A stretch of 64,000 nt of DNA from Archilochus colubris (taxonomy: Eukaryota > Chordata > Aves > Apodiformes > Trochilidae). The stretch is taken from the NCBI GenBank assembly GCA_023079485.1, contig CM041083.1, positions 152,290,552-152,354,551 on the forward strand. Reading direction: 5' to 3'. Positions 27,007 through 39,565 of the stretch are shown one piece after another. Positions within the stretch are counted from its first letter, which is position 1. Every line of letters begins with the position of its first letter. Below the pieces are notes generated by a model. The model did no database searches. It worked only from the letters and a program-made list of their open reading frames with translations, and was not told the DNA's origin. The translations under genes were made by a program, and so were the position numbers.

Positions 27007-27753
27007 ATCATAGAATCATAGAACCATAGAATCATAGAATAGGTTGGGTTGGAAGGGACCTCAGAGATCATCGAGTCCAACCCTTGATCAACTACCGCCA
27101 CAGTCACTAGACTATGGCACTGAGTGCCATATCGAGTCGCTTTTTAAATGTCTCCAGGGACGAAGAGTCCACCACCTCCCCAGGCAGCCCGTTCCAATGT
27201 CTGATCACCCTTTCTGTGAAAAAATTCTTTCTAATATCCAATCTGAACTTCCCTCGGCACAATTTAAGACCATGCCCTCTTGTCTTACTGAGAGTTGCCT
27301 GGGAAAAGAGACCAACCCCCACCTGCCTCCATCCTCCTTTCAGGTAGTTGTAGAGAGCAATGAGGTCTCCTCTAAGCCTCCTCTTCTTCAGGCTGAACAG
27401 CCCCAGCTCCCTCAGCCTCTCCTCATAGGATCTCTGTTCGAGTCCCTTCACCAGCTTGGTTGCCCTGCTTTGGACCTGTTCGAGGACCTCAATATCCTTC
27501 TTGAACTGAGGGGCCCAGAACTGAACACAGTACTCGAGGTGTGGCCTTACCAGGGCTGAGTATAGGGGCAGAATCACCTCCTTGGACCTGCTGGTGACGC
27601 TGTTTCTGATACATGCCAGGATGCCATTGGCCTTCTTGGCCACCTGGGCACACTGCTGGCTCATGTTCAGCTTCCTGTCAATCCAGACTCCCAGGTCCCT
27701 TTCTGCCTGGCTGCTCTCCAACCACTCTGTCCCCAGTCTGTAGCGCTGCATGG
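27007..27753 (-). mobile_element. CR1 LINE, 5'-truncated, about 750 bp
   Basis: The 3' end (plus-strand left edge) has four ATCATAGA/ACCATAGA-type octamer copies, then GGTTGGGTTGGAAGGGACCT and CAGAGATCATCGAGTCCAAC. The element runs to about 27753, where homology to the 21-kb copy stops. It is a direct repeat of that copy 5.8 kb away and is the best preserved member of its subfamily here. Confidence 0.97.
27107..27751 (-). pseudogene. CR1 ORF2 C-terminal fragment, frame still open
   Basis: Minus-strand frame of about 214 codons without a stop, closed by the natural ORF2 end. Visible CR1 ORF2 C-terminal blocks in order: [86 protein letters not shown]. Full CR1 ORF2 is roughly four times longer and also has an apurinic endonuclease and the catalytic reverse-transcriptase core. 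Both are missing, so this is a dead 5'-truncated copy despite its open frame. Confidence 0.93.
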
Positions 27754-28257
27754 GCTAATCCATATTAGCCATATTATATCAAGTGTTATTTTGAAAATTT
27801 GGAACTCTCGCTCTTTTTCCACTCTATAGATTCACATTGTTAATGCACCACAATTGAATAACACATTTTGGAATCTTTGCACTACATTCCACTGGTACTG
27901 ATTGGACTTGATGCATACAAGTTTATATTTCCATAAAGCTTAAAAATGGCTTCTGAAAGAATCTGGTCACTTACAGAAAGCTTCACAATACAGAGGACAC
28001 TTGTAATATGCAGCTCATGTGCTGGACAGAAATCCCACTCAAAAGCTTCAGTAAAAGTCTTTTTCACCATTTATTTAATTGTCAACAGAAGAAAAACTAG
28101 GGGAAAGTCCATCTCTGTTCCAAAAATTTATTCTGAAGTATTGTTTGCTTTGGAGGTTCAGACCTCCCTTTCTCATCATCCTGTGTCATGATTCTTCCTA
28201 AAGATAGATTTACTTATAGTCAAGCCACTTAAACCCTGACTCAACAAAGAGTATCTT

Positions 28258-28332
28258 ACAGAACAGTCGAAGCTGGAAAGGACTTCTTGAGTAATTGGGT
28301 TCAGCCTTCCTGCTCAAGCAGGGCCAATGATC
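28258..28332 (-). mobile_element. Old CR1 3' remnant
   Basis: ACAGAACAGTCGAAGCTGG, AAAGGACTTCTTGAG and CTGCTCAAGCAGGGCCA match, in order, the reverse complement of a CR1 3' end of the type with TGCTCAAGCAGGGCCA. Homology is lost after about 75 bp. The terminal octamers are eroded, so this is one of the oldest CR1 pieces here. Confidence 0.7.
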
Positions 28333-29899
28333 CATACACTAGGATTTCAACTTTTGGATTAAATGTGTGGATATAAGGGACATTGTTGTACTTGGGTCCA
28401 ATACAGTCATTGCCTTCCAGATCCTGGGTTTAGCTCTCTTCAATGTGCTTCATTGCTTTGCATTTAGATGTCATTTGACTCAGAAGAGATTGTGAATTGC
28501 TCTTAAGATGTAAACTTCGGAGAACAATGGAGCAATGGAGGTAAGAAACAATAAAAGATCATTCCTGGATAAAGGGAAGATTTTCACACACTGCTAAATG
28601 GAAAACTGTTGTCAAATTCACAGAAACTTCTTTTCTTAGGTGAAATTAATTTACCCATGCAGTCTTAAGAAGACACCAGTGTCAATGGGCAGGAAAGATG
28701 GTTAGAAGAAATGTGATCAGACCAGGTTTCAGCATGTTCATGAGGGATGTGGAATGATGAAGAGTGAAGAAAGTGAGATGATGGGCTATTTTGAATGACA
28801 TCATACATCGCTTCTTTGAAAAGCTACAGTTCATATCAGTATTTATTAAATGAAAGTAACTTTTCTGACTTTTGGGACATAGGATGTAGCTCTAAACACT
28901 CAGTAATTAGTAGGCATAGTAGGACTGTTAGGTAGTGGATGGTTTACATCTTCTTTGAGGCTACAGCAGAAAAGGCAGAAGGCCAAAGAGCTTGCTCCAA
29001 AACGCTAGCAGTTTGATTTCATATAAACCATCTCAAGCAATGGTACAGATGACCTTTTTATGCATTACTAGCTGCCCTCATAGTCTATTCTTCTGGTTTA
29101 ACTGAGCCATTCCTGTCATTTGGCAAAGAAGCTTGACTTTATAATTGATTATTGCTGCATGCTAGTGCATTAAATGCCAACACTAGTTGTGCTTAATGAA
29201 CTTGATGAAAATTAAAACTAAGTGTGTAGTTCATTGTCAGAGGAGGAAAAAAAACCAAATAAGACACTCAGTCTATTGGAATTGTGTATTGAATATAGGC
29301 AAAAGAAAGCCAGTATTATAACTTATGAAAGAGGAAAAGAAATGTAAAGAATAAGTCAAGAGATGTGTTGTTATTGAGCTGAAAAGGAAGCCATTCTAGT
29401 TAATAGGGCCAAACTCTTTTTGAAATATGTGCTACTTGTTAATGTTGAAAATCAAGCTGAAGTAAAGTGGAGAGATGTTAGAGGAAGTTGTTCTAGGAGG
29501 TCTGAGTTAATAATGAAAAATCTTCTGGGAACACTAAATAAAAAGGAAAAAATATGGCATACTACATTAAGCATGGATAATGCAAAGATTTGATTTTCCA
29601 AATGACAAGGACAGTTACTGCAGAGGGAAAAAAATTTGGTGATAAAGACCTGAATAGTGATAAAGAATGCTTTTAGAGTCTGCAGAATCTGTACATTAAG
29701 ATTTGAAAATAAGGGTGAACTTTTTAGGCGGAGTGAAAACTTGCAATGATTTTAAGGTCATCAGTTCTCCCATCTTCTAAAAACGCCTAACAGAGCAATG
29801 AATATCAAAGGTAATTTCTAAAGCATCTGCTAATTTAGCATGTGATGTTAGTCATAAGGACATATGAGATACATTAACACAAGGACAGGGAGCTGTTTG
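28333..29899. other. Unique non-coding DNA
   Basis: No gene or recognised repeat. Purine-rich (GA-rich) stretches occur between about 29200 and 29660. Confidence 0.5.
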
Positions 29900-30323
29900 A
29901 CTAAATCCAGAAGAGGACCACAAAGATAACCAGAGGACTGGAGCACCATTCCTATGAAGACAGGCTGACAGAGTTGGAATTATTCAGCGGGACACCTTAT
30001 AGTGGTCTTGCAGTACCTGAAGGGGCCTACAGCAAATCTGGGGAGAGACTTTTACCAGCCTGTGTAATGATAAGAGAAGTAGTAATGGTTTTAAGATGGA
30101 AGAGGGTAGATTTAGCCTAGACATTAAGAAGAAATTCTTTAGTGTGAGGGTGGTGAGGCACTGGAACAGATTTCCTGGGGATGCTGTGGATGCCTCATTG
30201 CTGGAAATGTTTAAGGCCAGGGTGGATGGGATTTTGGGTAACATGGTCAAGAGGGAGGTACCTCTGCCAATGCAGGAGGGTTGGATGATCTTTAAGGTCC
30301 CTTCCAACGTAAACCATTCTACA
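29900..30323 (+). mobile_element. CR1 LINE, 5'-truncated, about 420 bp, older subfamily
   Basis: Plus strand: ATCCAGAAGAGGACCACAAA, GGACTGGAGCACC, TATGAAGACAGGCTGA, AGGCACTGGAACAG, GGTTGGATGATCTTTAAGG, TCCCTTCCAAC and a residual ATTCTAC at the end. It is more diverged than the 27-kb copy. It ends in a TTTAAGGTCCCTTCCAAC type of 3' end, so it belongs to a different subfamily. Confidence 0.93.
30096..30305 (+). pseudogene. CR1 ORF2 C-terminal remnant
   Basis: The frame reads EEGRFSLDIKKKFFSVRVV, RHWNRFPGDAVDASLLEMF and KARVDGILGNMV, matching the last 60-70 residues of CR1 ORF2. The upstream part of the same element (29900-30095) is out of frame. It is not functional. Confidence 0.85.
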
Positions 30324-31903
30324 TGTATTAGATCTGTACATCAGCTCTTTGTGAACTGACTGCATCAGTCAGAAAAGCTTTGAAAGCTTGAAAGATCTTC
30401 TTGTTTTCAAACACTGTATGGTAGAACCTGTACAGAATAAATATTCAGTTCTGCCCATTTGTTTTGTAGTGAAGGGAACATCTATGTAATCCCCACAGTT
30501 TGTTGAAATCCAAATGGAATTTATAGTCTCTGGAAAACTTTTGCACACTACTTTTGTTTCAGTGTTGCATGGTTTTATATTGGCAAAGTTCACCGCACTT
30601 AAGAGAGGGTGGGTCTGAATCTGTGATCCAGACCAAACTATTTTCAAAGTGTACAAAAAAGAGTACAAGTTTTAGTATACCATTATGGAGAGATTATTTT
30701 GGACCTATGGGATCTCTTTGCATTGAAACAACTCTGTACCCACACACTCTGAGGAAAGGACAGCTGCTGATGTCTACATTAGCTACCTCTATGTATCCAA
30801 CCCATCCTTCTGGTTCTGTCCTATGGAAGGTACCAAGCCTTTGGTTAAGGCTGAAAACTTCGCTGGTATAGCTTGGGCTGTGCCAAACAGAGTTCTCTCA
30901 AGTTTTTTCTGAACACAAACTGAAGAGAATAGATGCCAAGGTATATTCCTAAAAGGCATTATGGATACCACTGCTCCGTGTTTGGGTCCCTCTGCTCTGT
31001 TTACTTTTCTAGCATTGTCTCAACTGGTTTTGGACCCTCAAACTCCTTCTCTTCATATTTGTATATTATGCTACACATCTTCAGTGTATGTATCATTTAA
31101 CCTTCTGAGTCGTCTGTAGATTTTTTTTTTCCAGAGCTTTTGAAAGGCTAAAAATAGAGAAAAAGTAACAACCAGGTCTTTTTGCCAGGAATGCACCATG
31201 TTAAGCCTCGAAAAGACCTGTACTCAAGTGCTATGCTGGGCAGAGGTGGCTGTGCCATGCCCCTTGGCCTCAGAGTCGGAGAATGACTCCTTGTTCTGCT
31301 TAATTTACTAATATGCCAATGTCTCCTGGGCACCTTAAAGATCATTTTCTGTGTGACAGCTCTCTGAAGTGGAAAAAAGTGTTCAGCAAGATTCCAGCTC
31401 ATTTCTTACTGCAAAACAGAAGCATATTGTGTTGTCACTTTCTGATATTCCTTTCTGGCTCCTGTATGGCATCCTTGCCGTTTTTGGCATGGTGTAGGGT
31501 AGTTTTTCCTGCCAAACACCTTGCCTTCCCTCCTGATGTAATATACTATCAAACATAAATAATTGGTATCTTCAGTTTAAAAACATTTGTCTTAAACTAT
31601 AACAGAGCAGGTACACAGTCTGATGCATCCAACCAGCTGTCTTCACAGGGGGGTCCATCTTTTCTAGAAGCTCTAGGGCCTTCTGCTACCACTCTGCCAC
31701 CCATTTAGTCAGAAGCACCAAATTCAATTTTCCTTTCCTAAACACTTCACAGACATCATCAACAGTCTTTGGAGGGAGGACAAAAATCTCGGTGTAATTT
31801 TCCACACAGGTGGATACACGTACTCTTGGTGAAAGAAGAACTTTTGTATTGCTTTTCAGTTGCCTTTTAGCTCAATAAATCATCACTTTGTACACAAAGT
31901 GAA
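30324..31903. other. Unique non-coding DNA
   Basis: Several frames of 60-105 codons overlap each other on both strands (for example 30554-30871 plus against 30369-30668 minus). None shows a family motif. I see no supportable feature. Confidence 0.45.
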
Positions 31904-32472
31904 AGTCATGATTTAACCCCAGTTGGCTATTACACACCACATAGCACCACATACCTCACTCCTCCTTATTGGAATGGTGGAGAGAGTGGAAAAGGTAAAA
32001 TTGCAAACACATGTGGGTTGAAATAAAGGCAATTTAATAGGTACAGCAAGAGCTGTGTTTGCAAGCAAATCAAAAGAAAGAATTCATTCATTCCTTATTT
32101 TCCATTGGCTGGCAGGTATTCAGTCATCTCCAGAAAGCAGGCTTCTGTCACTTATAATGATTGCCTGGGAAAATAGATACTCTCTTCCTCCTCTTCCTAC
32201 CCAGATTTTATAGCTAAGCATGACATTACATGGTATAGACTTCACTTGGTCTGTTGGGGTCAGCTGTGTCACCTCCCTACTTCTTGGGTACTCCCAGCAC
32301 CACGCTGAGGGGTGGTGGGAGAAGAAGAAAAGGCCTTGACTGTGTAAAAAGTGCTCAGAAATAGCTAAAACAGTGGTGTGGTATCAACACTATTTTAATC
32401 ACAAACCCAAACCCTAACACCATAGAAGCTACTATGAAGAAAATTGATTCTATCACAGCCAAAACCAGTGCA
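31904..32472 (-). mobile_element. Solo LTR of an avian ERVL-like endogenous retrovirus
   Basis: Plus-strand landmarks are GTCATGATTTAACCCCAG at the left edge, ACACACCACATAGCACCAC, GGGTTGAAATAAAGGCAATT, AATTTAATAG, CCCAGATTTTATAGCTAAGC, TATCAACACTATTTTAATCA, TATGAAGAAAATTGATTCTA and CAGCCAAAACCAGTGCA at the right edge. This order matches a widespread neoavian LTR as I remember it. On the minus strand it has TATAAAA followed by ATTAAA in the order expected of promoter and polyadenylation signal, so I assign minus. That orientation is an inference. There is no adjacent retroviral coding sequence, so it is a solo LTR. No clear target duplication is left. Confidence 0.85.
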
Positions 32473-35400
32473 ATCAATCAGCCATCCCACTAAATCTGAA
32501 TACTCCTAGCTGGGGCAAGCTCAAAGGAAATGGGAGGCAGAAACATCAATCCTTTGAAGAGTAAAACAATTTAAAAACTCTATACAGCATGCTGTATTCA
32601 ATATAATACTTTTCAGATTTAGCTCCTTGCAGAATCTTAGGAGACTCAATTTATGGGGAACAACAAGTATTACAAATGAAATACATTTGAAGACTGCAGG
32701 CTTGCAAAGAAAAAATACTAGAATTGAGGAATTTTAATCATAGAATTATATACCTGAAGGTTTACCTAGGAGCATGAGGATTCAAATCACACCATGATCA
32801 CATTATAACCTTGATTTAGTTCTAGTTAAGGGGCTAAGCTTAAAAAAGCATTTAGGTGCCTAGGTTCCTTTATGAGCACATACAATAACTTGGCAGGCAA
32901 AAAGCATATTCAAAGAGAAAGATAAAGGTAAACCTTTGTTGTTTTTGAAGCAATAGATCTTCACACTGAAGAATACAAAGACTATGGAAATTAACCAGAT
33001 AATATCTGTGGAACATTTGGTTTAGGCTAAAATTCAGTAACGCACATGAATCCAGTTTTATTTATGTGTTAAGAAAAGTGAACTAGACTGTCTGCATTTT
33101 CATTAAGTGAAAAGAAAGGATTTAGGAGCCATTCATGAGACAGCAGGGATTTAAAATCTGTGTGTAAAGCTAGGAGTAAGTTATAGAGCCATCATTATGT
33201 AATTAACATTTACTAGTAACAAAATTGTTCAGGGAAATTAATGGTTAATGGTTCCCTGTTAACAGGGAAATAAAAGTGTATGGGATGAACAAACTAGTGG
33301 CCTAGCTTTTCTGAGCCATGCATCCAGTCATAATGGGAAATCTAAATGCCAAAATGGTTTCCTTCTTGTTCTAGCTCTTCTCTCGTTCTGTGCTATTAGC
33401 AACGTGCCACTCCTGAGAGATTAAACAAATGTTAGAAAGTTAGCAGGCACAAAAGGACCATATAATTTTATTCTGAGAATTCAGTATTTGAGTTACCCAA
33501 ACCTTCAGCAATAAACAGCATTACTAGCAGAATGATATTTCTATAATGTAATAGGAAATGCATCTGAGAACAAAAAAGTTAATAAATATGTTCTGTTTTT
33601 TTTTTTTTTAATTCAAAGTCTGACTTAAATAGTGTTTAAGTTTCTACTCATCTAACCAAGATGTTCTTGTCAAGCTTGGCTGTAAGTAGTAGTTCAGATA
33701 GATTATAATTTTGCACTTTATTTTCTCATTCTTGGAGTCTGAATAGGATAATTATCCTTGTCTGCCTGCTTACAAGACCACCACATGCTCTTTCTATTTA
33801 CATAATAATACAAAACCAGACAAATGCACAAACAAACCACTAGAGCTTATAACTTGCTAAATACCAAGGACAACATTTTAACATCCTTATTCATAAGAAA
33901 CTACGTCTAATTTTGTGGTTATTTCTCATGGCTTCAAAAGAGAGTGAGGGAAATCAGATTTCATGTGATTATGAAAATGTGAGTCCTGGGTACTTGCATG
34001 TTCTGAATATTATTAATACTAAAGGCAGACATAATAAACTTTCATCCGAAGTTTCAGAAGATTATGGAAAAATTGCCACAGGTTTCAGTGGAAGCAGAAA
34101 TAAATCCCCAAATAACTGGGTAAAACTGTACAATTTTTTCCCCATCTTTCTCTCATGTCAGAGTTCAATCTGTTGGATTCACAGTGATTTCCATTTATGA
34201 CAGCTTCCTTGCTTGTAGATCTACTTGACTGAGGTTTGTAAAATGTAACATTGTGTGTGAAACAATGACAAAAATTAAAAGAGAATTGCATAATTCTGTA
34301 GTTGACTTATTAAGAAGGCAATTTATCCTAAACTGAAGGAATATTGCTGAAATGAAATATAGTTTAACTAATATAATGTAAAACATAGGGGAGAAAAAGG
34401 CAAACTCTTGTGTAACCTATGTTCCTATTTATTACTATTTGTTAATACTGTGAAGTCTCATTATGATCAGGTTTTTTCACCATTGCAACTGCTAACACCA
34501 AACTTCATCCTGGAATGATGCTATCTGGAGTGAAGAGACTGCAGAATGATGCTGATAATCTTTTTGTAACACAGGTAGCACAGCTACAGGGTATCAAATT
34601 GAGTTTCATATTACTGCATGCTGCCTCTGCTCCATGTTTTCTACCTCTTTGAAACCTGAGTTTGCATTTCTGTTCATTTGCATCCATCAGGGGTTTGCTA
34701 ATGCTGAGTGGGTGCATTCTGGATAATTTTGTCTGATAGCTCAATACACCTCTACTAAATGCCTTTGGTGAGTGAAGAAGATTTATGTAACAAAAATGAG
34801 GGTACCCAAATCTGGCTTCTGATGTATGTCTTGTAAGAGGACCAGTATGTAAACAGTAAATGATGAATTCACAGTTTTATGTTCCACTTTCTCTATGTAA
34901 TCTTTTGAGTAGGTAAAACCTTGATGGACCTTTAATTTGATTAATGCCTAGACAAAAATATTGCAACTACTTTTGCACTATGTATATGTATTCCATGGAG
35001 ATGAACTACAGATGTTTTTCAGCCTGGAGTCCATTTTTTTTATTTCTGGAGAACCTGAAAAATGAATTTATGGCTAATAGGAAACGCAGGAATTAAATTC
35101 AAACCATGCGGTAAATAAAATGCAATGACTTAATATGTACTAACTGCTCTCAGACTGGGGAAGTTCACCATAATAAATCAGTGGGCTTGTTCAGGGTGAG
35201 GATACTCCATTCTGAAAGAGAAGTAGTTGCTGACAAAGATGTTTAATAATGTTTTAGGAAGGTGAGGTAGGATATTTATGTGATGCAGTAAAGCTGGATG
35301 GAATCTTGTGTTTTAGTAGTACAAAGAAATTATAGGTATGGATGAGAATAATTTCTGTAAGCATTCTGTTTCTGCCTCCAATAATACTGTCTCCTTAAAT

Positions 35401-37516
35401 TACTTTGCTGGATTAAAACTTTGTTGTGAAGTGGCAGATAATTCTGTATGTTGGTGGAAAACTTTTTGAATGCTTTTCCATATGTTAAAGGAACCAGATA
35501 GATGTTTTCCTCTCAGTCTCACCTTTAGCTTTAATGAGAGAATAGATTTGCAAAAATTTACATAGATTTGCAAAGCCAAGGCATAAATGTGAGCCACATA
35601 TATGTGGTCATTGCACAGTTTTATACATATCAGGACTTATCTTGGCAGAGACTGGGAGTTTGAACAGGAGAGTTTTAGACAGTGGTATGGCTTTCTGTTA
35701 CACAAACTAAACCACATTAATAAAATCAGATCTGTAGCCATACACTATAAAAAGCTATATAAAAAGTACAAATAAAAATTCTGTGCTGGTAATTTAAAGA
35801 AACTCCCCAAAATACTGTGCCTGAATGAAAACTTCAAGCATGGAGTTCAGCTACATACCTGACTTGTAGCTGTACCAATCTGGAGCTGGAATGCATGCCA
35901 CAATGGAGTTTCTGACAAAGAGTTAAAAAACCCCTAAAATTTGCACATATGACCATGTTCCTATTCTGACTTTGATATCTATGATGAGATTTTTTTTTTC
36001 ATTTAGATTTTGCCATCTGATAGTGCTAGAGCGGCTTGTAACAAAACCTTTCAGTTATTTTTTGTTTAATTTTCCACTACCGATCTGCTTTGAGTAAAAT
36101 TAAAATCATCAATATGACCTTCTTTTTTTTTCCCTGTTTTTCTGCTTGATATGGAACATTTATGAAAACTTTTCTTAAGATCTTTTCTTGTTCTGTACAC
36201 AAGTAGTTTAGCTCATCTATTCTGTATGAATTTCTTTTGAAGATCATCTGTGCTTTAACATATATTAAAGAAGCAGTTGTAGTCCGCCATGAAAAGGATG
36301 TTTTCTTCAGGTTCCAAAGAAAAGAAAATTAAAGAAAAGTTTCTGATAGATCTAAAAGATTTGTTTTTAAGACTAGCGTGAAGCTAGTAGCACACACACA
36401 TAAAAAGTTGTTTACTCAGAGCAAGTACTAAATTTGCCTCATACTCTTTATTTCTATTTCTTCAAATCTTTAAAAAATGTGCCAGTTGATTGCATAGTCT
36501 TCATTTAAAAAAAGAAGTTTCTTAATATAGAGAACTTTGCAAAATTCTGTATTTGAAAAATGTTTGCTGTAACACAGAGCAGTACTCTAACACTACCTGC
36601 CACAGAAGGCATCACTGACCATGATGATTTATCAACATCTCTTTAGACAATTGGTTAAGTTTTATTTCCTTTGCACAAAGAGCATTTCATACTTAAAATT
36701 TATAAAATCATAAAGCATCACCTATCACCTAATAGTTTAATTAAGAACCTCCAGACTGTTATGGGTGTACATACGTTTGCAATAGGAGATTAAGTATTGA
36801 TAATGTAATAAAAAAAATCACATAACTTCTAACAAATATCTTCTTGTAAAGTTATCATGTTTCCTTGAATTTGAGCTTTTTCATGTTTTAAGGCATGTAT
36901 TTAGACTGTGGCACATCCATCTACAAATCTTCCAACAGGGGACTTCAGAGCTGCTACCTCTACCATCATACACATAACTAAACTGAAAAACTTACAGCCT
37001 TGCTACTCTCAGTGGCATGAATTCAATTGCAGAGGCAACATTTCAAGTTCTTGTTACACAAGCTATTCAAGAATAAATTCTTGCTTGCAAGATTGCACAA
37101 AACAAGGAATTTTATGATATACAAATGTGAATGGATGGGAAAATTATTTTTGTGGACACAGACAAATGGCAGAAATGCATGAGTGCAGTGGTGATATTGT
37201 TTCTGAAAACACTAAAACTTAGTGGAGACAGAATATCATAAGCGTGGCTTGAAAGAGGACTTGCTGAACCTGAAAATATGGTCAACCATATTTATTGTGT
37301 TGCATGAAAAGAAACCTGTTAGTACAATTTCACCCATAACTGGCAGGTAATTTGATATTAAGCCAGGCTTTTGTTGCTGAGTGGCAAGTTGAGTTCTGAG
37401 TGAAAAAAGAAACTTAGAGGAAATGTTGAAGGTACTGGCAAAATTTGAAACATTTATTGTGCTCAGCTATTTTGTCAACACTATACACTCAAAATTGTGT
37501 AATCTAAATACAATAT
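32473..37516. other. Unique AT-rich non-coding DNA
   Basis: No gene or confident transposon. It contains an 18-bp perfect palindrome at 33252-33269 and a T-rich run near 33596-33611. Open frames are short and overlap on opposite strands. Confidence 0.5.
33252..33269. repeat. 18-bp perfect palindrome
   Basis: TTCCCTGTT joined directly to AACAGGGAA. The words TTAATGG and TTAATGG are also tandemly repeated just upstream (about 33238-33252). Confidence 0.85.
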
Positions 37517-37985
37517 GGAATCATAGACTCATAGAATTATAGTATGGCTAGGGTTGGAAGGGACCTTAAATATCACCTACTTCCTACCCCTCTGCACTGG
37601 CAGGGACACCTCCCACTAGACGAGTTTGCTCAAGTCATCATCCAACCTGGTCTTGAACACTTTCAGGGAGGGCACATGCACAGCTTCCTTGGGCAACCTG
37701 TTCCAGTGTCTCACCACCCTCAAATTAAAGAATTTCTTCCAAATATCTAACCTAAATCTCTCCTCTTCAAGTCTGAAACCATTTCCCCTTGTCCTCTCAC
37801 TACACACCAGTGTAAAAAGCCCTTCTATGTCCTTCTTATGCTGGGGACTCCAGCAGTCCTGGGGACACAGTACTCCAGTTGGAGTCTCAAGATAAGAGGG
37901 GGAGAATCACCTCCCACAACCAGCAGCCTATGCTTCTTTTGATGCAGCCCAGGACCTGGTTGGATTTCTGAGCTGCTGAAAGGGT
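37517..37985 (-). mobile_element. CR1 LINE, 5'-truncated, about 470 bp, older subfamily
   Basis: Plus strand: GAATCATAGACTCATAGAAT, GGGTTGGAAGGGACCTTAAA, CTGGCAGGGACACCTCCCAC, CTTGGGCAACCTGTTCCAGT, CTCACCACCCTC, ending with GATGCAGCCCAGGACC. The minus-strand translation has RFRLDIWKKFFNLRVVRHWN and RLPKEAVHVPSLKVF, the CR1 ORF2 C-terminus, with frame breaks. It belongs to the TTAAA-type 3' end subfamily, like the copies at 29.9 and 57.2 kb. Confidence 0.94.
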
Positions 37986-39565
37986 TTATTGCTACTAGGA
38001 AAAAGACAATTTATATGTAAGACAATTAACCCATTGTAAGTAATATACTAAAATAAATTAACTGTGCTGAGAGTTTTAAAGGAAAAAAAGAAGTAGTCTT
38101 TTTTAAGAAAGCAGTAGAAAAGTTGGCTGGTTTTCATTTGGGTTTCAAAATCCTTGGGAAGTCTTTATGTCTAGTCATAATCCTCAGTGTCCATCTACAT
38201 GTTTAAAAATTTGTTCAGGCACAGAGAAGCATCTCTGTAAGAACACTGTGCTTCATTGCTTCAGCACAAAATGATCCATGGTGATGTTCGATGACTGCTG
38301 TAGTGTACTGTACACTGAAAAGATGGTTTGTGATTTGTTTTTTTAATATTTTTTTTCTACATTAAGGAATGGAAAGCACCACTTTGAAATTACTCTTCAC
38401 ATCAGACAAACTGAAGTAGAAATAAAGCAATACTTTATTCAATATATACTATATGTACCAACAGTTTGGACTCAAGCTCATATCTACTTGTACCTTATAT
38501 CAGCTCTGAGTTTCTTTTATATTTGTTTCATCCAACTAACAAGTAGTCAGAATGGTGACAAAGACTTCTTGAGGCTGGTAACTCACCACTACGTAATAAA
38601 ATAAATAAATAGTATTTGTCTTATGAAGTCTTTCACTGAATTTATCTTTCACTGAATAAGATCTGGATTTGAAAATGTATAGATCATGGTAATGCACAGA
38701 TTAAAAACTCCTTCCTACAGATCATCACAACTAAACCCAAATATTAATTCTAGCAGCTGTCTTGAAATATTTTTCACTACTACTTCTTGTCTTTCAAATG
38801 TGATATTGTCACTCCACTATAAATGTCAGCTGGGCATAAGTAAGGAGATCTATCTCCCATTCCAATTACAGATTAAAACTGATGATAGTGGTCTTGGTAG
38901 TTGACTGGGCTACAAGAAATTTCTAGTACATTGTGAATACCGTGTTTTATCAAGGTGGAGAAAAGACTGTACTGTCTGGTTATCATGTTTGGATACTTTT
39001 TATACTGAAATCATTGTTGGAATTGTACTACCTCATTACAAAATATGAAACACATAAGTTTAAATGTCTTTATTAGCTGCTGACCAAGACTGGAGGCTAT
39101 TGTCAAACAATTTCTGTGACTGTGGTTCAGGTCTACAAATGGTTTGGCTTTTGAGAGACCCTCACACCACTAAAATATCATCATTAAAAAAATAAAGCTC
39201 ACCTGGAAATATTGTAGACAGTAACTGTAGAATTTGAAAAAGTGTTGAAAGGAATACACTTAAAATTGTGTAAAACCAAGGGAAAAAGTAATGTATTGGT
39301 TATTTCAGTTAGCTTACTAAAGAGAAGCCTATTCATAGCAAGATCTAAGTTAAGCTCCTATCAGATTTTGAAAATCACTTCCAGAAGTCATATGAGAGGT
39401 TCCATTGCAATCTTTCTATATTCTTATAGGATAAAAATGCTTTTATATTACTTTAGATTTATTTATTTATGTATTAAAATCCTATATTTTCATCCCACCT
39501 CATCCATGCTACTCCTATTATTTCACCTGTCCAGACTGAAAATGCTAATAAAAATATATATACTG
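37986..39565. other. Unique non-coding DNA
   Basis: No gene or repeat is recognised. The duplicated word TTTCACTGAA occurs near 38630-38657. The open frame entering the CR1 at 39566 begins here (39242) but its first 109 codons are low-complexity and look like chance. Confidence 0.5.

Noticed and set aside
32736..32790. ATCATAGAATTATA followed by GAAGGTTTACC
   Set aside because: It resembles a CR1 octamer, but the TTGGAAGGGACC block is not there.
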